Assembly (NCBI RefSeq): GCF_000374465.1
Contig: NZ_KB894528.1
Span: 299,127 to 363,126 of the forward strand
DNA length: 64,000 nucleotides
Source of the DNA: Ahrensia kielensis DSM 5890
GTDB taxonomy: Bacteria > Pseudomonadota > Alphaproteobacteria > Rhizobiales > Rhizobiaceae
Direction of reading: 5' to 3'
Shown here: piece after piece, positions 18,916 to 26,559 of the stretch
Numbering within the stretch: position 1 is the first letter of the stretch
Layout of the letters: each line of letters begins with the position of its first letter
Notes under the pieces: generated by a model
Told to the model about the DNA's origin: nothing
The model's database searches: none
What the model saw: the letters and a program-made list of their open reading frames with translations, nothing else
Program-made: the position numbers and the translations under genes

Positions 18916-20436
18916 GTGATTGAAACTGAAGACGCTCAAGGCCGTTTAAAAGGCCGAAATCCGGTTGGCGTTATTGATATCGGGTCAAACTCAGTTCGTC
19001 TGGTGCTTTACGAAGGATTGGTGCGTTCTCCGGCTATTTTGTTTAACGAAAAAGTCTCCTGTGGTTTGGGACGCGGTATTGCCGCGACCAATCGTATGGA
19101 TGATGGCGCGGTTGAAGAGGCGCTTGAAGCGTTGGTTCGCTTCCGTGCCTTGGCCGATCAGGTTGGCGTTGGAGAATTGTATATCGTGGCAACGGCTGCT
19201 GCACGCGAAGCCGAAAATGGTCCCGAATTTGTTGAAAAGGCAGAGCGTATTCTGCGCCAACCCATTCACATCTTGACGGGGTTAGAGGAAGCGCATTTTT
19301 CTGCCCAAGGGATTATTTCTGCCTTCCGCGCGCCAGATGGTATCGCAGGCGATTTGGGCGGTGGTAGTCTTGAACTTGTTGATATTAATGGCGATTTAGC
19401 GGGAACAGGAATAACGATGCCGCTCGGGGTCATTCGCCTTGGCGAACGTGCAGAAGCATCGTTTCCAACCGCTGAAAAAATCACGCGCAAAGATATAAAA
19501 TCCGCAGATATCCTTGATACCGGCAAAGGCCGCGTCTTCTATGCTGTTGGCGGCACGTGGCGAAACATTGCCAAGCTGCACATATCTTCGACAAGTTATC
19601 CTTTGCATGTCACGCATTCCTATGAAGTTGAGCCGGAGGAGCTGCTAAAATTCCTCGATAAGATCAAACAAGGCAATCTGGATAAATTCGAGGGAATTTC
19701 AGACGTTTCTAATTCCCGCCGAGCGTTGCTGCCTTATGGTGCGATTGTACTTACAGAAGTTATCAAAAGGATGGAGCCGAGCAAAATTGTCTTTTCTTCC
19801 AGTGGTTTGCGCGAAGGATATCTTTATGCGCAGCTTGATGAAGAGACGCAGCGTGCTGACGCATTGTATGAAGCAGCAGGAGAACTCGCAATTCTGCGCG
19901 CACGTTCGCCGCGCCATGCCCGCGAATTGGCTGAGTGGACTGCATATAGTTTCGAGAAGTTCGGGATTGACGAAAGCGTTGACGAAAAACGCTACCGCGA
20001 TGCGGCGTGTCTCTTGGCCGATATTGGCTGGCGTGCCCATGCCGATTACCGCGCGATGCAGTCGCTTGCGATTCTCGCTTATGGCAGTTTTGTTCAGGTT
20101 GATCATCAGGGGCGGGCCTATATCGCGCTATCGAATTACTTTCGTTATGAGGGGCTTAAAAACGAGTCGCTCGCGCCAGAAATCCGCAGCATAACAACAG
20201 ACCGAATTTGGGAACGTTCAAGGCTCCTTGGCGGGTTTATGCGGGTTGCATATTTGTTCACCGCTGCAATGCCGGGCGTCATGAGCAACCTTGAGTGGGA
20301 GCAGACGGGCGACAAAGAAATGATGTTAACACTCCCTGAAAGCCTGCGCGCTTTAGCCGGAGAACGTCCCGCCGGCCGGATCAATCAATTGTCAAAAGTC
20401 ACCGGCTGGAAAATCTCCGTCAGTATTCGCCCTTAG
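18916..20436 (+). CDS. ppx: Exopolyphosphatase / pppGpp phosphatase (Ppx/GppA)
   Basis: Hydrolyses terminal phosphates of polyphosphate and possibly pppGpp. It is 506 residues with the actin-like ATPase fold motifs VIDIGSNSVRLVLYE near residue 18 and AGDLGGGSLELVDI, ATAAAREAENG, then a C-terminal HD-like helical domain with YRDAACLLADIGWRAHADYR. The start is GTG at 18916, since the frame has no suitable ATG. It is immediately downstream of ppk and convergent with rnd. Confidence 0.95.
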   Translation: MIETEDAQGRLKGRNPVGVIDIGSNSVRLVLYEGLVRSPAILFNEKVSCGLGRGIAATNRMDDGAVEEALEALVRFRALADQVGVGELYIVATAAAREAENGPEFVEKAERILRQPIHILTGLEEAHFSAQGIISAFRAPDGIAGDLGGGSLELVDINGDLAGTGITMPLGVIRLGERAEASFPTAEKITRKDIKSADILDTGKGRVFYAVGGTWRNIAKLHISSTSYPLHVTHSYEVEPEELLKFLDKIKQGNLDKFEGISDVSNSRRALLPYGAIVLTEVIKRMEPSKIVFSSSGLREGYLYAQLDEETQRADALYEAAGELAILRARSPRHARELAEWTAYSFEKFGIDESVDEKRYRDAACLLADIGWRAHADYRAMQSLAILAYGSFVQVDHQGRAYIALSNYFRYEGLKNESLAPEIRSITTDRIWERSRLLGGFMRVAYLFTAAMPGVMSNLEWEQTGDKEMMLTLPESLRALAGERPAGRINQLSKVTGWKISVSIRP

Positions 20437-20445
20437 CCTGCGATA

Positions 20446-21603
20446 TTAAATATCGACAACACCGATCTTGCGGTTTTCAAAGCGCAAGCCTGATTTTCCA
20501 TCGAGCAATTTCATCGCTCTTTCGCCAAAAAGCTCTTTGCGCCAGCCTTTCATTGCTGGCACATCGGCTTCTTCGCCCAAGATCGCTATCTGCTCAAGCT
20601 GATCTGAAGATGCGATAATTTTGGCTGCAACATCGAATTCTTCTGCTGTAAGTTTTAGCAAAACTTTCAGCAAATCAACGGCCGCACTGGTGCCTTCTGG
20701 CGAATGCGCAGGACGCGGAATCTTCGGCAATTCATCACGGTCCAGCGCATGGGCACGCGCAACACAATCAATAATTGAACGCCCACTTGCCGACTTTTCA
20801 AAGCCCTTATGCAAGGTGCGCAACCGTGAAAGACCATCGGTGTCTTTGGGTTGGCTTTGCGCAATTTCATAAATCGCATCATCTTTTATGATCCGGTTAC
20901 GCGGCACGTTCCGCTCACGCGCTTCATTTTCACGCCATTCAGCCAGATTTTTTAAAATCGCAAATTCAATCGGCTTTTTGATGCGTAATTTAAGCCGTGT
21001 CCAAGCCTCATTCGGCGGCAGATCATAGGTCTTTGGCGTCGTGAGAATATCCATCTCTTCGGTCAGCCAATGGGTGCGGTTTTCTTCTTCCAGCTTGTCT
21101 TTGAGGAAATTATACACGTCGCGCAAATGCGTTACATCTGCCAATGCATATTCAAGCTGTTGATCAGAAAGCGGACGCAGCTTCCAATTGGTAAACCGCA
21201 AAGATTTGTCGATATGCGCACCGGAAATACGGCGCACTAACTGGTCGTAAGCAATGGAATCACCAAAGCCGCACACCATCGCTGCAACCTGTGTGTCGAA
21301 CAAAGGCTCGGGCAGTTTGCCAGAAAGTTTGTAGAAAATTTCCACATCCTGACGGGCCGCATGAAAGACTTTGATGACATCTTTGTTCGCCATTAAATCG
21401 TGAAGCGGCGTCAAATCGATGCCTTCTGCAAGCGGGTCAATCAGAACCGCTTCATCATCAGAGGCAACCTGCACCAGACATAAATCCGGCCAGAACGTTG
21501 TCTCACGGACAAATTCCGTATCAACGGTCACATATTTATGGGTTGCAAAGCGCGCGCATACATCGGCGAGGGTGGCAGTGTCGTTTATCGTTATTAAGCT
21601 CAT
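20446..21603 (-). CDS. rnd: Ribonuclease D
   Basis: A 3'-5' exoribonuclease of tRNA maturation. It is 385 residues. The DEDD nuclease domain is visible: Exo I VTVDTEFVRE, Exo II with VFHAARQDVEIFYK, and Exo III YALADVTHLRDVYNFL (Tyr-Asp). An HRDC domain follows around residues 215-290. Convergent with ppx. In related genomes rnd is followed closely by aspS. Here about 3 kb of accessory sequence separates them. Confidence 0.95.
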   Translation of the reverse strand: MSLITINDTATLADVCARFATHKYVTVDTEFVRETTFWPDLCLVQVASDDEAVLIDPLAEGIDLTPLHDLMANKDVIKVFHAARQDVEIFYKLSGKLPEPLFDTQVAAMVCGFGDSIAYDQLVRRISGAHIDKSLRFTNWKLRPLSDQQLEYALADVTHLRDVYNFLKDKLEEENRTHWLTEEMDILTTPKTYDLPPNEAWTRLKLRIKKPIEFAILKNLAEWRENEARERNVPRNRIIKDDAIYEIAQSQPKDTDGLSRLRTLHKGFEKSASGRSIIDCVARAHALDRDELPKIPRPAHSPEGTSAAVDLLKVLLKLTAEEFDVAAKIIASSDQLEQIAILGEEADVPAMKGWRKELFGERAMKLLDGKSGLRFENRKIGVVDI

Positions 21604-21614
21604 AAGAATTTTAT

Positions 21615-22193
21615 TTATCGGAGGTGACGCAAAGAGTCGAATGGAATTGTTGGCTTTAAGCGTGCAGGTTGTGTGAAGGCGTGTGATCGCATTATCGCAC
21701 TTAAGTGGTGCGATTTATAGAGTGCAAATTTTGAATTTAGGCGTGCCATATGAAGGCAGGGCGGTGCACGGCAGTTAAAAACGGCCAGAACAAGCCGTGC
21801 AGCACTGCTGCGGATATAAAATGCACACCTGCGTGAATAATTGTTCAGGAGGGGCCGCGCCAAACATTGGGCGTGTTGGGGCTGGCCCTCGGCGCTTGGC
21901 TTTAACCGAATAAGCGCTTTTTTCACCGCTTTGAGCCGAGTGACAACGGCTTTGATAGTTATGAGACCATGCTGCTGAACAGGCATGGCTATCTGCACAA
22001 AGCCTGACGCAATCTGCAAATAATAGGTGGCTCTTTCTAACTTGAAAATTGTGTCCGACACCCACAGCCCAATCCGGCGTGGCAAAACGCGTTCTGCACT
22101 GAACATGGCCGCGATTAACAGCCAGTACCGCACGAGACGCAAAAGCGCCGCGCGGTTCTTTTCAATGGCAATGGCTTTAGATGCGCTGTTCAT
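21615..22193 (-). CDS. Possible hypothetical protein (weak)
   Basis: An open frame of 192 residues from ATG 22193 within a 950-bp stretch (21604-22554) that otherwise has no recognisable gene. The first 100 residues look plausible, with an acidic/basic N-terminus and amphipathic helices (ALLRLVRYWLLIAAMFSAERVL, then KLERATYYLQIASGFVQIAM in two pieces). The last 80 are rich in Cys, His and Arg and look non-coding. No ribosome binding site is visible. The open frame extends further upstream to 22457 without support. It could be a decayed gene or chance. The rest of the stretch, 22194-22554, shows nothing I can name. Confidence 0.22.
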   Translation of the reverse strand: MNSASKAIAIEKNRAALLRLVRYWLLIAAMFSAERVLPRRIGLWVSDTIFKLERATYYLQIASGFVQIAMPVQQHGLITIKAVVTRLKAVKKALIRLKPSAEGQPQHAQCLARPLLNNYSRRCAFYIRSSAARLVLAVFNCRAPPCLHMARLNSKFALYKSHHLSAIMRSHAFTQPARLKPTIPFDSLRHLR

Positions 22194-22554
22194 CGCCGCA
22201 GTGTGCGGGTGTTTTGTGGTGGTTGGATAATATGGGTGGAAAACTTGGTTTGAGTGAAACAATGTAGAACATAAATCAAGTGTTTGCGATTGTAAGACAA
22301 AGCGGTGAGTAGGAATCTGTTGTGGGATTATCATGAAAGTCGGGTATGCGGGTAAACCAACGATGTCGATCATCTTAAATTGTTCTGTCAGCGACATACT
22401 GGTTGTTACCGCTATGCGCCTAATTTTGTATGTTAAAGAAATATGGCTGCTGTTCAAAAGTCGACACTAAAGAATGACCGACAAGGCGATCTAGCAATGC
22501 GATGGCAAATTCAGCTTTGTGGGTAATTTCTGAATATGGATAGCTCCATTCCCG

Positions 22555-23358
22555 CTACTTTTTTAGGCGCTCAAATGTTGTTTGAAATACGGCCATATCG
22601 CCATGGAAGCGCTCATAGTGCGGTAAAATGAACTTAGCAGCGGGCGATTCTCGGCTTGGTTTGCGCGACCCAAGGTTTTCAAGAAAAAAATCGATAGCGG
22701 CACTTATCGCCTGCAATCGCGTTCCGTAGACTGGCTCATGGTGTGCTAGTCTATTTCGTGTTTGATAGAGTGTTTCGAGATGTTGTCCGATCAAGGCTCT
22801 ATCATATGTCTTATTTGGAAAAACACCTTTTAAAGATCGTTTCCAAAGCGTTTTTTCGTATCGTTCGGCGAACAAGCTTTTCCAAAAATAGATCGTCATT
22901 TGAGAGATGACCTGGCCATCTGATACAATCAGCGTTCTCTGTCGTGCAATGGCCTCGTCTTTATGAGAAATCCCCTGCGGTTTCCCATTTGGATAGGCTG
23001 CTGCATCAAGGGCTTGTTTTTGGGCATAGTCCAACTTGGAATAAGCTGCCCGTTGAGCATGATTTTCCGCGCTTTTGATTTGGTTTTTTTCTCGCGTATC
23101 AAGCCTTATCGGCCTTGGATCGCCACGTAGCCAATTCGGATGAATGTCATGTTGCATTCGTTCACAGATGCTGTTGCGCAGCGCAATTTCAACTACCCCC
23201 ACAAGTGACATAATTGAGGCGCCAAGAATCATGGTTGCTTGGTGAAGCTCAATAGCAGCATCGTCCGTTTCGGTCAGGTTTTGGAAGGTTGCAAGCCGCT
23301 CTGCGGAGATAAGTTTACTGATCTTCTCTGTATCAGCACTAGTTAAATTTCTTGACAA
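22555..23358 (-). CDS. Abi-like protein with HEPN-type RNase motif
   Basis: A 267-residue protein of the Abi-like (abortive infection) type. Visible features are an N-terminal helical region with LVGVVEIALRNSICERM and WLRGD, a middle segment QMTIYFWKSLFAERYEKTLW, and the hallmark YQTRNRLAHHEPV (about residues 199-211), which fits the R-x(4-6)-H motif of HEPN ribonucleases. The start is TTG 23358 with AAAGAGG five bases upstream. No ATG fits and an in-frame stop lies 15 codons upstream. HEPN Abi proteins act as RNA-cleaving toxins in phage defence. Here the function is inferred from the motif. A structured divergent transcript unit begins about 30 bp from its start codon. The gene sits in an accessory gap between rnd and aspS. 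Confidence 0.83.
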   Translation of the reverse strand: MSRNLTSADTEKISKLISAERLATFQNLTETDDAAIELHQATMILGASIMSLVGVVEIALRNSICERMQHDIHPNWLRGDPRPIRLDTREKNQIKSAENHAQRAAYSKLDYAQKQALDAAAYPNGKPQGISHKDEAIARQRTLIVSDGQVISQMTIYFWKSLFAERYEKTLWKRSLKGVFPNKTYDRALIGQHLETLYQTRNRLAHHEPVYGTRLQAISAAIDFFLENLGSRKPSRESPAAKFILPHYERFHGDMAVFQTTFERLKK

Positions 23359-23380
23359 ATGAGCCTCTTTATCGTAATTC
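23352..23380 (+). promoter_or_regulatory. Candidate promoter of divergent small RNA
   Basis: A perfect -35 hexamer TTGACA (23352-23357), a 17-bp spacer and TAATTC (23375-23380) as a weak -10. A further AT-rich TATATG follows. It reads away from the Abi-like gene and overlaps that gene's start codon and ribosome binding site. Confidence 0.55.
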
Positions 23381-23386
23381 TGTATA

Positions 23387-23485
23387 TGAAACGTCGAGAC
23401 CTAGGTCGGCAGCGCGCTTTGCTCGTGACGGACCCTCGACGCCCTAATTGGGAAAGGCTCGATATTTTATGTCGAGCCTTTTTCT
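23387..23485 (+). ncRNA. Candidate structured small RNA beside Abi-like gene
   Basis: About 100 nt between promoter-like hexamers and an intrinsic terminator, with no convincing reading frame. A long hairpin is formed by CGTCGAG (23392-23398) with CTCGACG (23435-23441), continuing with GGTC (23404-23407) and GACC (23431-23434) and an imperfect apical stem around GCGCGC-TTT-GCTCG. A CCC-TAATT-GGG mini-hairpin and the terminator at 23453-23485 follow. The motif GTCGAG/CTCGAC occurs in both the main stem and the terminator, so the strands could exchange partners. Both ends and the identity are inferred. A plausible role is an RNA antitoxin or antisense regulator of the adjacent HEPN protein. Confidence 0.55.
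23453..23485 (+). terminator. Intrinsic terminator of the small RNA unit
   Basis: A perfect 10-bp stem AAAGGCTCGA (23453-23462) with TCGAGCCTTT (23472-23481), a 9-nt loop and a T-rich tail on the plus strand. The minus strand after the stem is not T-rich, so it acts rightward. No protein gene on the plus strand ends here. Confidence 0.82.
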
Positions 23486-23493
23486 TTATACAA
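23464..23493 (-). promoter_or_regulatory. Candidate promoter of Abi-like gene
   Basis: On the minus strand, TTGTAT (23493-23488), an 18-bp spacer and TAAAAT (23469-23464). A transcript from here would carry a leader of about 100 nt fully antisense to the candidate small RNA. The inverted repeat TATACAA (23487-23493) / TTGTATA (23509-23515) overlaps the -35 and could be an operator. Confidence 0.4.
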
Positions 23494-23702
23494 CAGATCT
23501 CCATATTTTTGTATACCTTTGGATTTTTATCGTTCATGTGTGTGTATGAGGCTGCCAAATGTCCGCTTCTCGCCACCGCACGAAATGATATAAATAACCG
23601 CTATCGGTCAACTTCGATGGTCACTGAACCGCCACCCAATCTAATATTTGACACGCTGAATTTTGAAATTAAGGGCTCAATGTGGAATTTCAGCAGCCCT
23701 GC

Positions 23703-23748
23703 ACAAGGCGTTGAATCTGTCTGTTTGGCCACAAGGCAAATATAAACC
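23703..23748. repeat. Degenerate direct repeat, copy A
   Basis: A 46-nt stretch containing AATCTGTCT and ATATAAACC that matches 24532-24577 at about 33 of 46 positions, without gaps. The two copies bracket the palindrome-rich zone, suggesting old copies of one intergenic element. Confidence 0.4.
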
Positions 23749-23772
23749 CTGCGCGAACGGGCGATCCTTTTT

Positions 23773-23994
23773 CCTCTCCCGCCTGCGGGAGAGGGATGTG
23801 AGGCTTCGCGCATTTGCGCGTTAGCCGCAACTGGGTGAGGGGAATTCTCTGTCCCCCTCATCCGTCTACTCGTTACCACTCGTATCCACCTTCTCCCGCA
23901 AGCGGGAGAAGGGCAGGTGGCTAAACGCGGAATCTTGTGTGCTTTGTATGAGTTGTTTGGGGTGGTTTCCGCCTCCTCCCGCTGGCGGGGGAGG
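23773..23994. repeat. Cluster of REP-like palindromes
   Basis: Three near-identical GC-rich hairpins of the CTCCCGC-nn-GCGGGAG type: 23773-23794, 23889-23912 and 23972-23994, with stems of 10-11 bp and 2-nt loops. A fourth, different hairpin (TGAGGGG 23836-23842 with CCCCTCA 23854-23860) lies among them. Rhizobial and other alphaproteobacterial genomes carry many such intergenic palindromes. Open frames crossing this zone are treated as chance. Confidence 0.75.
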
Positions 23995-24123
23995 CACGAG
24001 AAGCAAGCACAGCGCGGCTGATCGGTTGGGGGCGGAATACGGATCGTTTGAATAACCCCCGCTCTGTATACCTCCCTCTTTTAAAAGTGAGAGTGAGGGT
24101 GCAGAATTTGATCAAAGACACCT

Positions 24124-24150
24124 TCATCCTAGGCTCAAGCCCTAGGATGA
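24124..24150. repeat. CCTAGG intergenic palindrome
   Basis: TCATCCTAGG (24124-24133) pairs perfectly with CCTAGGATGA (24141-24150) around a 7-nt loop. It matches the dispersed palindromic type seen in alphaproteobacterial intergenic regions (TCATCC-tcggg-cttga form). The stretch 23577-24265 holds this, the REP cluster and no gene I can support. Confidence 0.6.
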
Positions 24151-24265
24151 CGGAAATTGGATTAGGCTTTGGTGGGTAATTGTCGAAATTGAGTTTGCTG
24201 AAATTCAAACGTAAACTTGACTGCCGAAGCACGAAGCTTTTGGCCATGATTCAAGAGGTTCATAA

Positions 24266-24502
24266 ATGATGAGAAAGATATGTGCCTTGGTTTGCCTTGG
24301 GTTGGCGCTTGTTTTTGGATATTTGTACTACGCTGATTATTTCAAATGGCGCGAATGTTTCAATGAACAGGGCCGATGCTTCGACGATAAGGCAGGTGTT
24401 GTATATACAGAGCAATCGGGAACCGTATGGCTTTCACTTGCTGTGCTGGCGCTTGGGGCTGCCTTCTACAATGCATGGCACTTGAGTAAATCGAAACGGT
24501 AA
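24266..24502 (+). CDS. Small two-helix membrane protein, unknown function
   Basis: A 78-residue protein with two hydrophobic helices (KICALVCLGLALVFGYLYY, and TVWLSLAVLALGAAFYNAW near the C-terminus) joined by a short loop holding two cysteines (RECFNEQGRCFDD) and ending in basic SKSKR. That layout, with Cys pairs probably in the periplasm, looks like a real protein rather than a chance frame. AAGAGG lies a suitable distance upstream of the ATG at 24266. The family is not recognised. It sits alone between the palindrome zone and aspS. Confidence 0.65.
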   Translation: MMRKICALVCLGLALVFGYLYYADYFKWRECFNEQGRCFDDKAGVVYTEQSGTVWLSLAVLALGAAFYNAWHLSKSKR

Positions 24503-24531
24503 TCCACGTTTTGCGAATTCACTAAGCATAG

Positions 24532-24577
24532 ACAAGGGGTTTAATCTGTCTCTTATGGCGCTTGCCAGATATAAACC
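24532..24577. repeat. Degenerate direct repeat, copy B
   Basis: The second copy of the 46-nt element described at 23703-23748, placed 93 bp upstream of aspS. The direct orientation is the same. Confidence 0.4.
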
Positions 24578-24669
24578 GCACACCAACCAAGCATCCTACA
24601 TTGCTTTCTCGTGCCAGCTGAATTAAGCGGTGCACTTAAATAGTATCATTATAACTAAAGGCATTTATC

Positions 24670-26469
24670 ATGCACCGTTATCGCAGTCACACTTGTGGCG
24701 CCTTACGTAAATCTGACGCTGGCAAAACAGTCCGGCTTTCTGGCTGGGTTCACCGTGTTCGTGACCATGGCGGCGTTCTGTTTATCGACCTTCGTGACCA
24801 TTATGGCATAACGCAAGTTGTGGCCGATCCGGATTCGCCTTGCTTTAACGCTGCTGAATTGGCGCGCGGCGAGTGGGTTTTGCGTATCGATGGCGATGTG
24901 AAGCCGCGCAGCGATGAGACAATCAACGCGAATTTGCCAACCGGTGAAATCGAAATTTATGCGCGCGATATTGAAGTGCTCTCGAAAGCTGAAGAGCTTC
25001 CGCTGCCTGTTTTTGGTGAGCCGGATTATCCTGAAGATATTCGCCTAAAATACCGCTTCCTCGATTTGCGCCGTGAATCACTGCATGCCAACATCATGCA
25101 GCGCACGCGTATTATTGCCAAAATGCGTGAAGAGATGAACAAGATCGAGTTCACTGAATTCTCGACGCCAATTTTGACGGCATCTTCGCCGGAAGGTGCG
25201 CGCGACTTCCTCGTGCCAAGCCGTATTCATCAGGGCCAGTTTTATGCACTGCCGCAAGCGCCGCAGCAATATAAACAGCTGATCATGATGAGTGGCTTTG
25301 ACCGCTATTTCCAGATCGCGCCATGTTTCCGCGATGAAGACCCGCGTGCAGACCGCCTGCCGGGCGAATTCTATCAGCTCGACCTTGAAATGAGCTTTGT
25401 TGAGCAGGACGAGATTCTGGAGACGATGGAACCAGTCATGCGCAATGTGTTTGAAGCATTTGCGGACGGTAAACCTGTGTCGCAGACTTTCCGCCGCATT
25501 GCTTATGACGATTCCATTCGCATGTATGGTTCAGATAAGCCGGATTTGCGTAACCCAATCGTTATGCAAGATGTATCAGAACATTTCCGCGGTTCAGGCT
25601 TTGGCGTGTTTGCTGGCATTTTGGATGCAGACCCGAAACACCAAGTTTGGGCAATCCCTGTTAAGGGCGCTGGCAGCCGCAAACATTGTGACCGCATGAA
25701 TTCATGGGCGCAGGGCGAAGGCCAGCCGGGCATGGGCTATATCTTCTGGCGTGAGCTTGAAGGTAAGTTTGATGCTGCTGGTCCAATTGCTAAAAACATT
25801 GGCGCAGAACGCACAGAAGCGCTTCGTCAGCAGCTTGGTCTTGAAATTGGCGATGCTGTGTTCTTTGCAGCGGGCGATCCGAAAAAGTTTGCATCCTTTG
25901 CCGGTTCTGCACGCCAGAAGGCAGGCGAAGAAGCGGGCCTAATTGATGAAAACCGCTTTGAGCTTTGCTGGATTGTCGACTTCCCGTTCTATGAATGGGA
26001 CGAAGAAAACAAGCGCGTTGAATTTGCACACAACCCGTTTTCTATGCCGCAGGGTGGCAAAGAGGCGCTGGACGCTGCAACCACTGAAGAGCAGCAGCTA
26101 GCACTTAAAGCCTACCAATATGACTTGGTGTGTAATGGTTTCGAGATCGCGTCAGGCGGCATTCGTAACCACTTGCCTGACACGATGGTTAAGGCGTTTG
26201 AATATGCTGGCCTGTCGAAGGAAACCGTTGAAGAGCGCTTTGGCGGTCTTTACCGTGCATTCCAATATGGCGCACCGCCGCATGGCGGCATGGCTGCAGG
26301 TGTTGACCGTGTGGTTATGTTGCTGGTTGGCGCAAAGAACTTGCGTGAGATCACCATGTTCCCAATGAACCAGCAAGCGCGCGATGTGCTTATGGGGGCA
26401 CCGGGCGAAGTCGGCAACGAGCAATTGCGTGAATTGAACCTGCGTATCAATCCAATCATCAAAGACTGA
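24670..26469 (+). CDS. aspS: Aspartyl-tRNA synthetase
   Basis: A class II aminoacyl-tRNA synthetase of the bacterial type, 599 residues. The N-terminal OB-fold anticodon-binding domain (residues 1-105, [23 protein letters not shown]), class II motif 2 ([21 protein letters not shown]), a GAD insertion domain (about 290-420) and motif 3 ([14 protein letters not shown]) are present. Alphaproteobacterial AspRS can be non-discriminating, charging tRNA-Asn as well. Whether this one is cannot be decided here. A strong terminator follows. Confidence 0.97.
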   Translation: MHRYRSHTCGALRKSDAGKTVRLSGWVHRVRDHGGVLFIDLRDHYGITQVVADPDSPCFNAAELARGEWVLRIDGDVKPRSDETINANLPTGEIEIYARDIEVLSKAEELPLPVFGEPDYPEDIRLKYRFLDLRRESLHANIMQRTRIIAKMREEMNKIEFTEFSTPILTASSPEGARDFLVPSRIHQGQFYALPQAPQQYKQLIMMSGFDRYFQIAPCFRDEDPRADRLPGEFYQLDLEMSFVEQDEILETMEPVMRNVFEAFADGKPVSQTFRRIAYDDSIRMYGSDKPDLRNPIVMQDVSEHFRGSGFGVFAGILDADPKHQVWAIPVKGAGSRKHCDRMNSWAQGEGQPGMGYIFWRELEGKFDAAGPIAKNIGAERTEALRQQLGLEIGDAVFFAAGDPKKFASFAGSARQKAGEEAGLIDENRFELCWIVDFPFYEWDEENKRVEFAHNPFSMPQGGKEALDAATTEEQQLALKAYQYDLVCNGFEIASGGIRNHLPDTMVKAFEYAGLSKETVEERFGGLYRAFQYGAPPHGGMAAGVDRVVMLLVGAKNLREITMFPMNQQARDVLMGAPGEVGNEQLRELNLRINPIIKD

Positions 26470-26509
26470 GCGCCATAAGCGCTGCGCTTTCATAAAGCGT
26501 TACGAGAAT

Positions 26510-26547
26510 AAAAAGGCCCGCTGCGAGATTTCACAGCGGGCCTTTTT
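26510..26547 (+). terminator. Intrinsic terminator after aspS (bidirectional)
   Basis: A 14-bp perfect stem, AAAAAGGCCCGCTG (26510-26523) with CAGCGGGCCTTTTT (26534-26547), and a 10-nt loop. The A and T flanks serve both aspS and the convergent gene ending at 26560. Confidence 0.93.
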
Positions 26548-26559
26548 CGTAATGCGAGA

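Noticed and set aside
22027-22230. A 67-residue plus-strand frame in the rnd-Abi gap
   Set aside because: Its hydrophobic C-terminus looks protein-like, but there is no ribosome binding site, and a longer though also weak frame covers the opposite strand.
23343-23576. A 77-residue minus-strand frame upstream of and overlapping the Abi-like start
   Set aside because: It runs through the hairpins of the candidate small RNA, has no ribosome binding site and no protein-like composition.
23359-23745. A 128-residue plus-strand frame across the small RNA unit
   Set aside because: It begins at a TTG-like position inside the promoter region and passes through the intrinsic terminator. No homology is recognised.
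23921-24247. A 108-residue minus-strand frame in the palindrome cluster
   Set aside because: It is translated mainly from REP-like and CCTAGG palindromes, so it is a chance frame in repeats.
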